NCBI GenBank assembly: GCA_003001795.1
Contig: PVNI01000017.1
Span: forward strand, 62,001-126,000
Reading direction: 5' to 3'
DNA length: 64,000 nt
Source of the DNA: Actinomadura viridilutea
GTDB taxonomy: Bacteria > Actinomycetota > Actinomycetes > Streptosporangiales > Streptosporangiaceae
Part shown: piece after piece, positions 52,692 to 59,718 of the stretch
Layout: each line of letters begins with the position of its first letter
Position numbering within the stretch: the stretch's first letter is position 1
The notes under the pieces: model-generated
The model's database searches: none
Told to the model about the DNA's origin: nothing
What the model saw: the letters and a program-made list of their open reading frames with translations, nothing else
Made by a program: the position numbers and the translations under genes

Positions 52692-55517
52692 TCAGCTGCA
52701 GCCGCTGGTGGAGCCGCAGCCTTCGCAGACGTAGCAGCTGCCGGCCGGACGCATCTTGGTGCCGCAGGTCAGGCAGAGCGGCGCGTCGGCGGTGCGGCCC
52801 TGGCGGCTCTCGATGACCTCCATCGAGGACTGCGGCCGGGACTCCGCGGCCGGGCGCGGCTGCTCGGCCGGCTTGGAGATCTCGGCGGACTGGGCCAGGG
52901 TCTCGCGGTCGAGCTCGGCGTCGGCGTGCAGCGTGGCCGGGTCCTCCCCGTTGACCTGCATCGCCCGCTCCTCGGCGGTGAAGATGCCCAGTTCGGCGCG
53001 GGTCTCGTACGGCAGGTGGTCGAGGGCCAGGCGGCGGAAGATGTAGTCCATCACCGAGGTGGCCATGCGGATGTCCGGGTCGTCGGTCATGCCGGCCGGC
53101 TCGAACCGCATGTTGGTGAACTTCTCCACCCAGGTCTCCAGCGGCACCCCGTACTGCAGGCTGATGGAGATCGCCATGGAGAAGGCGTCCATCACGCCGG
53201 CCAGGGTGGACCCCTGCTTGCCGAGCTTGAGGAACACCTCGCCGAGACCGTCGTCGGGGTAGGTCGAGGCCGTCATGTAGCCCTCGGCGCCGGCGACGGA
53301 GAAGCGGGTGACGGTCGCGGGCCGCTGCTTGGGCAGCCGCTTGCGGACCGGGCGCACCTCCGCCGGACGCTTGTCCGCCTGGGCCTCCGCGGACTTGTCG
53401 GCCTTCTTGGCCGCCGACAGCGGCTGTCCGACCTTGCAGTTGTCCCGGTAGATCGCCAGGGCCTTCAGGCCGAGCTTCCAGCCCTCGAAGTACACCTTCT
53501 CGATGTCCTCGACGGTGGCGTGCTCGGGCATGTTGACGGTCTTGGAGATCGCCCCGGACAGGAACGGCTGGACGGCGGCCATCATCCGCACGTGGCCCAT
53601 CGGGCTGATCGCCCGCTCGCCCATCGCGCAGTCGAACACCTCGTAGTGCTCGGGACGCAGGCCCGGCGCGTCCACCACGTGCCCGTGCTCGGCGATGTAC
53701 TCGACGATCGCCTCGATCTGCTCCTGCTGGTAGCCGAGCTTCTTCAGGGCGCGCGGGACGGTGTGGTTGACGATCTGCATCGAGCCGCCGCCGACCAGCT
53801 TCTTGAACTTCACCAGCGCCAGGTCGGGCTCGATGCCGGTGGTGTCGCAGTCCATCATCAGGCCGATGGTGCCGGTGGGGGCCAGCAGCGACGCCTGGGC
53901 GTTGCGGTACCCGTTCTTCTCACCGATCTTCAGGCACTGCTGCCACTGCTTGGTCGCGGCGGCGTGCACCGCCCGGCTCATCTCGTCCAGCGTGCGGATC
54001 TGGTCGTTGGCGGCGGCGTGCTTGCGCATCACCCGCTTGTGCGCCTCGGCGTTGCGCGCGTACCCGTTGTACGGGCCGACGATGCCGGCCAGCTCCGCGG
54101 AGCGGCGGTAGGCCGTCCCGGTCATCAGCGAGGTGATCGTCGCGGCGAGGGACCGGCCGCCCTCGGAGTCGTAGGCGTGCCCGGTGGCCATGAGCAGGGC
54201 GCCCAGGTTGGCGTAGCCGATGCCGAGCTGGCGGAAGTCGCGCGTGGTCTTGGCGATCTTCTCGGTGGGGAAGTCGGCGAAGGTGATGGAGATGTCCATC
54301 GCCGTGATGATCAGCTCGGTGAGCTTGACGAACGTGTCGACGTCGAAGGTGTCGTCGTCGCGCAGGAACTTCAGCAGGTTGATGCTGGCCAGGTTGCAGG
54401 ACGAGTTGTCCAGGCTCATGTACTCCGAGCACGGGTTGCTGGCGGTGATGCGGCCCGACTCGGGGTTGGTGTGCCAGTCGTTGATGGTGTCGTCGTACTG
54501 GATGCCCGGGTCGGCGCACTCCCAGGCCGCCTGCGCCATCTGCCGGAACAGGTCGCGGGCCTTGACGGTCTCCACGACCTCGCCGGTCAGGCGGGCGCGC
54601 AGTCCGAACTCGCCGTCGTTCTCCACGGCGCGCATGAACTCGTCCGACACGCGCACCGAGTTGTTGGCGTTCTGGTACTGGACGCTGACGATGTCCTTGC
54701 CGCCGAGGTCCATGTCGAACCCGGCGTCGCGCAGCGCCCGGATCTTGTGCTCCTCGCGGGCCTTGGTCTCGATGAACTCGACGATGTCGGGGTGGTCGAC
54801 GTCCAGCACGACCATCTTGGCGGCCCGGCGGGTGGCGCCGCCCGACTTGATCGTGCCCGCGGAGGCGTCGGCGCCGCGCATGAACGACACCGGGCCGCTG
54901 GCGGTGCCGCCGGACGACAGCAGTTCCCGGCTGGACCGGATGCGCGACAGATTGACACCGGCGCCGGAACCGCCCTTGAAAATGATCCCCTCTTCCTTGT
55001 ACCAGTCCAGGATCGACTCCATCGAGTCGTCCACCGAGAGGATGAAACAGGCGCTGACCTGCTGCGGGGACTTGGTGCCGACGTTGAACCACACGGGGGA
55101 GTTGAAGCTGAACATCTGGTGCACCAGCGCGTACTTCAACTCGTGGTCGAAGATCTCGGCGTCCTCCTCGGAGGCGAAGTACCCCTCGGCGAGGCCGGTG
55201 TCCACGTAAACCTTGACCACCCGGTCGATCAGCTGCTTGAGGCTGTGCTCGCGCTGCGGCGTGCCGAGGGCGCCGCGAAAGTACTTCGAGGTCACGATGT
55301 TGACGGCGTTCACCGACCAGAAGTCGGGGAACTCCACCCCGTGCTGCTCGAAGTTGACCGAACCGTCACGCCAGTTGGTCATGACCACGTCACGACGCTC
55401 CCAGCGCACCGTGTCGTACGGATGCACGCCGGGCGTGGTGAAGATCCGCTCGACCTTGAGGCCCTTGCGGCTCCCCCTGCCGCGCCGGGCCGCCGAGCCG
55501 CTCACCGTCTCCGTCAT
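52692..55517 (-). CDS. nrdJ: Class II (adenosylcobalamin-dependent) ribonucleoside-diphosphate reductase
   Basis: This 941-residue enzyme makes deoxyribonucleotides under any oxygen level using coenzyme B12. Family blocks include FNSPVWFNVG, FKGGSGAGVNLSRIRSS, NPCSEYMSLDNSSCNLASINL (with active-site residues N, C and E), and PTGTIGLMMDCDTTGIEPDLALV. The C-terminal zinc ribbon CLTCGTKMRPAGSCYVCEGCG carries the redox cysteines. I start at the ATG at 55517 with GGGGGAAGG upstream. It follows nrdR by about 110 bases, the usual nrdR-nrdJ pair. No B12 riboswitch is seen upstream. Confidence 0.95.
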   Translation of the reverse strand: MTETVSGSAARRGRGSRKGLKVERIFTTPGVHPYDTVRWERRDVVMTNWRDGSVNFEQHGVEFPDFWSVNAVNIVTSKYFRGALGTPQREHSLKQLIDRVVKVYVDTGLAEGYFASEEDAEIFDHELKYALVHQMFSFNSPVWFNVGTKSPQQVSACFILSVDDSMESILDWYKEEGIIFKGGSGAGVNLSRIRSSRELLSSGGTASGPVSFMRGADASAGTIKSGGATRRAAKMVVLDVDHPDIVEFIETKAREEHKIRALRDAGFDMDLGGKDIVSVQYQNANNSVRVSDEFMRAVENDGEFGLRARLTGEVVETVKARDLFRQMAQAAWECADPGIQYDDTINDWHTNPESGRITASNPCSEYMSLDNSSCNLASINLLKFLRDDDTFDVDTFVKLTELIITAMDISITFADFPTEKIAKTTRDFRQLGIGYANLGALLMATGHAYDSEGGRSLAATITSLMTGTAYRRSAELAGIVGPYNGYARNAEAHKRVMRKHAAANDQIRTLDEMSRAVHAAATKQWQQCLKIGEKNGYRNAQASLLAPTGTIGLMMDCDTTGIEPDLALVKFKKLVGGGSMQIVNHTVPRALKKLGYQQEQIEAIVEYIAEHGHVVDAPGLRPEHYEVFDCAMGERAISPMGHVRMMAAVQPFLSGAISKTVNMPEHATVEDIEKVYFEGWKLGLKALAIYRDNCKVGQPLSAAKKADKSAEAQADKRPAEVRPVRKRLPKQRPATVTRFSVAGAEGYMTASTYPDDGLGEVFLKLGKQGSTLAGVMDAFSMAISISLQYGVPLETWVEKFTNMRFEPAGMTDDPDIRMATSVMDYIFRRLALDHLPYETRAELGIFTAEERAMQVNGEDPATLHADAELDRETLAQSAEISKPAEQPRPAAESRPQSSMEVIESRQGRTADAPLCLTCGTKMRPAGSCYVCEGCGSTSGCS

Positions 55518-55627
55518 GACCTTCCCCCTCTCGGGCCCACCCATCGGACCCTGTCCAGGAATAACTCCACCCGTCGGCCGTTTGCTCCCGCCGCGGGCGC
55601 TGTCAACCACCGTCTTGATGCCGCCCC

Positions 55628-56104
55628 TTACCGGGGCCGACCAGGCTCCCCCGAGGAACCGGCCTTGTTACGCAACGCCTCGATCTCTCTGGCGAAGTCG
55701 TCCAGCGACTCGAACCCCCGGTAGACCGAGGCGAACCGCAGATAGGCGACCTCGTCGAGTTCGCTGAGCGGGCCGAGGATGGCCAGTCCGATCTCATGCG
55801 AGGCAATCTCGGCCACACCCGTCGCCCTGATCGCCTCCTCCACCCGCTGCCCGAGCTTGGCCAGCGCGTCCTCGTCCACCGGACGCCCCTGGCAGGCCCG
55901 GCGCACGCCAGCGATGATCTTGTCTCGGGAGAACGGCTCGGTGACGCCGCTGCGCTTGGCCACCATGAGCAGCACGTTCTCCTGCGTGGTGAACCTCTTG
56001 CCGCAATCCGGGCACGACCGGCGGCGTCGGATGGCCGATCCGTCGTCGGTGGAGCGGCTGTCGATCACCTTGGTGTCAGGGTGGCGGCAGAACGGGCAGT
56101 GCAC
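55628..56104 (-). CDS. nrdR: Transcriptional repressor NrdR
   Basis: NrdR senses ATP/dATP and represses ribonucleotide reductase genes. The 158-residue protein has the N-terminal zinc ribbon CPFC-n-CPDCGKRF with the DNA-contact block RRRRSCPDCGKRFTT, then an ATP-cone domain (VAKRSGVTEPFSRDKIIAGVRRAC). The GTG at 56104 begins VHCPFCRHPDTKVIDSR with GGAGGAGGG before it; longer readings add residues of no homology. Two NrdR-box-like elements lie upstream. Confidence 0.95.
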   Translation of the reverse strand: MHCPFCRHPDTKVIDSRSTDDGSAIRRRRSCPDCGKRFTTQENVLLMVAKRSGVTEPFSRDKIIAGVRRACQGRPVDEDALAKLGQRVEEAIRATGVAEIASHEIGLAILGPLSELDEVAYLRFASVYRGFESLDDFAREIEALRNKAGSSGEPGRPR

Positions 56105-56157
56105 GCGTTCCCTCCTCCCCTGACAGATCACGTCACACGAGAAATCGTTCCCCACAA

Positions 56158-56205
56158 GACACAACTTGTGGTTAATGACGCCCGTGTAACTACTAGATGT
56201 TGTGG
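56158..56205 (-). promoter_or_regulatory. Paired NrdR-box-like palindromes
   Basis: In the nrdR direction, CCACAACATCTAGTAG (56205-56190) matches most positions of the NrdR box ACACWATATATWGTGT. About 32 bases on, AACCACAAGTTGTGTC (56173-56158) contains the near-palindrome CACAAGTTGTG. NrdR boxes typically come in pairs an integral number of turns apart. The match was made by eye. Confidence 0.55.
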
Positions 56206-56210
56206 TCAAC

Positions 56211-57646
56211 CGTAGGACCCCGGGAGGGGCAACGCAACCTGGATCAGCCGCCTCGGCAGTAGACCCATGTCACACCGAGCCTCCCGGACCCCGCCCGGGC
56301 GTGTCGCCTCACGAGTTCCCACAACCCCCACAAAGCCACCGAAACCCCGTCCACGCAGGGCCTCCCGCGCCCTCTCGGACCTCCGCGGCGACGCCCCACC
56401 CTCGCCCCCGCCACGCCGCACAGATCACCGAAAGAAGCCGTCCGATCACGACGTCGACGCGGCCTGCTCACCCCCGCCCCCTCCACACCGCGTCACCGAA
56501 CCCCACTCAGTCAGTGACCCCCGCCCCACCACCGCGCCCGGACATACGGCGGGAGCGCCTTGCATCCGGGCATCTCCGCGCGGCAGGCGGTGGTCGCGGC
56601 GGTGCGCGGCGTGCCCACGAGTCGCGAGCATGCCCGGCGCCTGCGGCATCGCACTGGGGACCGCCACCCTGCCCTGCCGGATCGGCGCTGCTCATGCTGA
56701 CCGCAGTGTGGGCGCTGGTCACCGGGCTGCTTGAGATCGTCACGGCGACCCGTCTGCGCCCGGAGCCGCGGCGAGTGGCCGTACGTGCTCGCCGGCGCCA
56801 TGCCGGTGCTGTCCGGGGCGCTACCGCCACCGCGGTCGGCGCCCCCGTTCGGCGTTGGGCGTTGCGATCGGCGGACGCGTCCCGAAGAGGACGCCGAAGG
56901 ACGGGCCGTTCGCCGCTCCGCGACGGCCGCGAGCAACTCAGCGGCCACCGCGCCGTCGCGGGTCAGCCTCAACGCCAAGGGAGGTGAGGCGCGCCTGTGC
57001 AGCGCCGGGATCAGGCCCGGCGGACGGTGCCTGCGGCGGGCGGCCCGTGGCGAATGTGGGCCACAGCCCGAGCGACTCCGGCAGCCAGAAGACGGCGCGT
57101 CGGGCGGCTCATGCCGCCGCACCACGATCCCGTCGAGCCGCACCCGGCCCGTCGCTGAGCCCCCGACGGAGCCCTGGCCATGAGCGACAACGGCACGTCA
57201 CAGCTGATCAGTGACGCCCCACCGCAGCGCGGTCAGCCGAGCCGCCCTCCGCGCATCGCGCGCATGCGACCACGGCCGGGCCTGCGATCTTGCGTGCGGC
57301 GGTGTCGCCAGACGGCCCTTTCCCTGCGGCACGGAGAACGGTGCCCCGTCGAAGTGCGCCGCAGGGGCAGGGGTTCGGAGCCGACGAGTGGCGACGGGCG
57401 CGTGGTCCGCGCGCGTCGGCGAGGGAGCATGTCGCATTTCCTCGTCGTCCCCGCGACGACGGCCGGTTGTCGGACCCGGGTGGCAAGATCCCGATTTGCG
57501 GGCCGCCGGATCGGGAGGACGTGCCGCAGGGATGACGGCGCGACCGATGCTCGCTGCGCGCGGAGGAACCAGGCCGCCGTCGGCGAGTCGACGAACGGGA
57601 ACCCGCGACGGCGGCTCTGCGACTAATACAGCGACCGCGTCTACGG
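56211..57646. other. 1.4-kb stretch with only decayed coding sequence
   Basis: Between the nrdR promoter and the LysM gene there is no intact gene. The first 400 bases are C-rich and give proline-rich readings. Positions 56640-56900 hold a frameshifted DUF308-like remnant (listed separately). From 56900 to 57640 I see nothing recognisable. Confidence 0.55.
56640..56905 (+). pseudogene. Frameshifted HdeD/DUF308-like membrane protein remnant
   Basis: Fragments in successive frames follow the order of a DUF308/HdeD membrane protein: GIALGTATLPCRIG (about 56643-56690), then LLMLTAVWALVTGLLEIVTA in the next frame (about 56690-56750), then RGEWPYVLAGAMPVLSGAL (about 56770-56822), then LGVAIGGRVPKRT (about 56857). 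Several frameshifts separate them. Flanking transmembrane segments are missing. This is a decayed gene, inferred from family pattern only. Confidence 0.55.
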
Positions 57647-58075
57647 CTAGTCGGCGGGGAGGTGAAGGCGTTGGCCGGGTCGGACGATCGTGGTGGACAT
57701 GTTGTTGAGGTCCATGATGCGGCGGACGACCAGGCGCGTGTCGCCGCCGGGGCGCTCGCGCTGCGCGATGCTCCACAGCGAGTCGCCGTCGCCGACGACG
57801 ACCGTCTTGCCCGGGCGGCCCTGCCGGCTCGGATCGGACAGCTCGGGGCCGCCCGCGCCCGCGCGCTCGGTCGCGGTCAGCCACAACGCGACCAGGAGCG
57901 GCACCGCCAGCAGGCAGATCACCACGACGCGACCGCGTCGCGTCAGCCGCACCTCCCCCCACTCGTCCTCCGCCGGAGCGCCCAGGGGCGGCGCAGCGGC
58001 GGCCGGGGTTGGCGCTTGTCTCGCCAGGGCCGGGGCCTCGGCCGTTGTGCAGTGCTGGTGGAACGAACCCGCCAT
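57647..58075 (-). CDS. LysM-domain membrane protein, likely SOS-controlled
   Basis: This 142-residue protein has one membrane helix (VVVICLLAVPLLVALWLTA, about 58-76) and a C-terminal LysM domain (VVVGDGDSLWSIAQRERPGGDTRLVVRRIMDLN to IVRPGQRLHLPAD). It is divergent from lexA, with LexA boxes between. Mycobacterial Rv2719c and Bacillus YneA occupy a similar divergent place and stop cell division during SOS. By analogy this protein probably restrains division or cell-wall growth after DNA damage; that function is inferred. AAGGGGAC precedes the ATG. Confidence 0.85.
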   Translation of the reverse strand: MAGSFHQHCTTAEAPALARQAPTPAAAAPPLGAPAEDEWGEVRLTRRGRVVVICLLAVPLLVALWLTATERAGAGGPELSDPSRQGRPGKTVVVGDGDSLWSIAQRERPGGDTRLVVRRIMDLNNMSTTIVRPGQRLHLPAD

Positions 58076-58106
58076 CTCGGTCCCCTTCGCGACCGACCAC
58101 CGATCT

Positions 58107-58122
58107 TCGAATGAATATTCGA
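58107..58122. promoter_or_regulatory. LexA box 1
   Basis: TCGAATGAATATTCGA is a nearly perfect palindrome and differs from the actinobacterial SOS consensus TCGAAC-n4-GTTCGA at two positions. It abuts box 2 and lies close to the LysM gene start. Confidence 0.6.
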
Positions 58123-58138
58123 TCGAACGGTTGTACGA
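58123..58138. promoter_or_regulatory. LexA box 2
   Basis: TCGAACGGTTGTACGA differs from TCGAAC-n4-GTTCGA at one position. It is directly adjacent to box 1, so two LexA dimers could sit side by side. Confidence 0.75.
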
Positions 58139-58177
58139 TGTTGTACCGCAGCCCCCCGTGAAACGCGAGTACATTCT

Positions 58178-58193
58178 TCGAACAATTGTTTGA
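58178..58193. promoter_or_regulatory. LexA box 3
   Basis: TCGAACAATTGTTTGA differs from the consensus at one position and lies 68 bases before the lexA start, a normal place for autoregulation of lexA. Confidence 0.75.
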
Positions 58194-58260
58194 TCATCGC
58201 AGCGGAACGCGATAACGTTCGGCTCGGAGTGACGGAGCGAGCGCCGGGAGGCGACGAGCG

Positions 58261-58962
58261 ATGAGCAAGGTCCGGGAGCTGCCCGACGGTCCCAGAGACG
58301 AGGCCGGGCTGACCCAACGGCAGCGCATGGTCCTGGAGGTTATCCGCGACTCGGTGCAGCGCCGCGGCTACCCCCCCTCCATGCGCGAGATCGGCGAGGC
58401 CGTCGGTCTGACCAGCACCTCCAGCGTGTCGCACCAGCTCCGGGCGCTCCAGCGCAAGGGCTACCTGCGCCGCGACCCCAACCGCCCGCGGGCCGTCGAG
58501 GTGCGCGTCCCGGGCACCGCTCCGGTGCGCGCCGACGGCGAGGCCTACGAGGCGCCCGGCTCCGGTCAGGACGCCGCGCCGCGTCCCGCCCCCGCCTACG
58601 TGCCGCTGGTGGGACGGATCGCCGCCGGCGGGCCGATCCTGGCCGAGGAGGCCGTGGAGGACGTGTTCGCCCTGCCCCGGCAGCTCGTCGGCGAGGGCAC
58701 CCACTTCCTGCTGAAGGTCACCGGCGACTCGATGATCGACGCGGCGATCGCCGACGGCGACTGGGTCGTGGTGCGCCAGCAGCCGGTGGCCGAGCAGGGC
58801 GACATCGTCGCCGCGATGATCGACGGCGAGGCCACGGTGAAGACGTTCAAGCGCCGCGACGGCCACATCTGGCTCGTCCCGCAGAACCCGGCCTACGAGC
58901 CGATCCCCGGCGACGAGGCGTCCATCCTGGGTCGGGTGGTCGCCGTGCTGCGCAAGATGTGA
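58261..58962 (+). CDS. lexA: SOS repressor LexA
   Basis: LexA represses DNA-damage genes until RecA filaments trigger self-cleavage. The 233-residue protein has the N-terminal winged helix (LTQRQRMVLEVIRDSVQRRGYPPSMREIGEAVGLTSTSSVSHQL). The cleavage site is A122-G123 (RIAAGGPI), the catalytic serine is S157 (GDSMID) and the catalytic lysine is K194 (ATVKTFK). The ATG at 58261 fits the family start. Upstream are three LexA boxes shared with the divergent LysM gene. Confidence 0.96.
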   Translation: MSKVRELPDGPRDEAGLTQRQRMVLEVIRDSVQRRGYPPSMREIGEAVGLTSTSSVSHQLRALQRKGYLRRDPNRPRAVEVRVPGTAPVRADGEAYEAPGSGQDAAPRPAPAYVPLVGRIAAGGPILAEEAVEDVFALPRQLVGEGTHFLLKVTGDSMIDAAIADGDWVVVRQQPVAEQGDIVAAMIDGEATVKTFKRRDGHIWLVPQNPAYEPIPGDEASILGRVVAVLRKM

Positions 58963-59376
58963 CGTTCCCGTGAGCCCGGCCGCTCCCGGCCGCGTCGTTC
59001 CGCTCGCTCCCGCGGCGCGTCGCGTCACGCGACCGCCGCGCCGCCCGCCATCCGCCCGCCCGGCGGTGGCGGGCGTACGCGTGCGCACCGGGCCCCGCTC
59101 GCCGGGGAGCCCGTCGAAGACCGCGTGCGGACGCACTCGCCTCAACCCATTCCACATCCATACGTCCACGGACGCCGTTCAGCGCCCGTGTCCGTTTCGG
59201 CACGCTCCACAGTCCGCGCCATGACGCTCCGGGCCGACCACGCGGCACCGCGGGACGGCATCCCCCTGAGGCCGTTGTGCGACACGGTGCGCTGAGGCCG
59301 GCCGTACGCGGCCGTCCAGCTGGGAATCGGTGCCCGCCGGTGCCGGACCACGCGCTGCGCGGCTGGTCGCGCCGCG
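58963..59376. other. 414-base non-coding stretch between lexA and the YciI gene
   Basis: No gene or clear element is seen. The readings are arginine/proline rich. The convergent ends of lexA and yciI lie at either side; a short GC-rich inverted repeat after lexA may terminate it. Confidence 0.5.
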
Positions 59377-59718
59377 TCAGCCGGGCGGCTCCCCCGGGGC
59401 GCGGACGCGGGACGGGTCGTCGCCGACCAGTCCCGCGAGGGCCGGATCAACCCGGCCCGCATCTACCGTCATGATCTCGTACTCGGCCACGCCCGCGCAG
59501 ACGAATGGGTCAGTCGCGGCGATTTTTTCGATCTCGGGGCGGTCCACCCCGCACGCGATGATCACGCCGCCGTGCTCGGACGGCACGGTCTGCCCCGAGA
59601 GCACGAACGTGCCCGCCCGGTGGTGGCGTTCGAGGTACGCCACGTGGGCGGGCACGTGCGGCCCGGCGGCCTCCTCGGAGCCGAGGTAGCGCAGCCGAAG
59701 GACGTGCAGGGTGCTCAC
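59377..59718 (-). CDS. YciI-family protein
   Basis: This 113-residue protein has the YciI dimeric alpha/beta fold (LHVLRLRYLGSEEAAGPHVPAHVAYLERHHRAGTFVLSGQ, then GGVIIACGVDRPEIEKIAATDPFVCAGVAEYEI). Histidine and aspartate typical of the family are present in HVAYLERHH and ATDPF. The GTG overlaps the leuS stop by four bases, so it is co-translated with leuS. Its role is unknown; the link to leuS may be accidental or related to leucine metabolism. Confidence 0.9.
   Translation of the reverse strand: MSTLHVLRLRYLGSEEAAGPHVPAHVAYLERHHRAGTFVLSGQTVPSEHGGVIIACGVDRPEIEKIAATDPFVCAGVAEYEIMTVDAGRVDPALAGLVGDDPSRVRAPGEPPG

Noticed and set aside
56105..56220. Cobalamin riboswitch ahead of nrdR-nrdJ
   Set aside because: The region is too short and lacks a B12-box-like core; it contains NrdR-box-like palindromes instead.
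56202..58100. Several long open readings in both directions between nrdR and the LysM gene
   Set aside because: They are proline/arginine-rich, lack ribosome binding sites and conserved motifs, and overlap one another.
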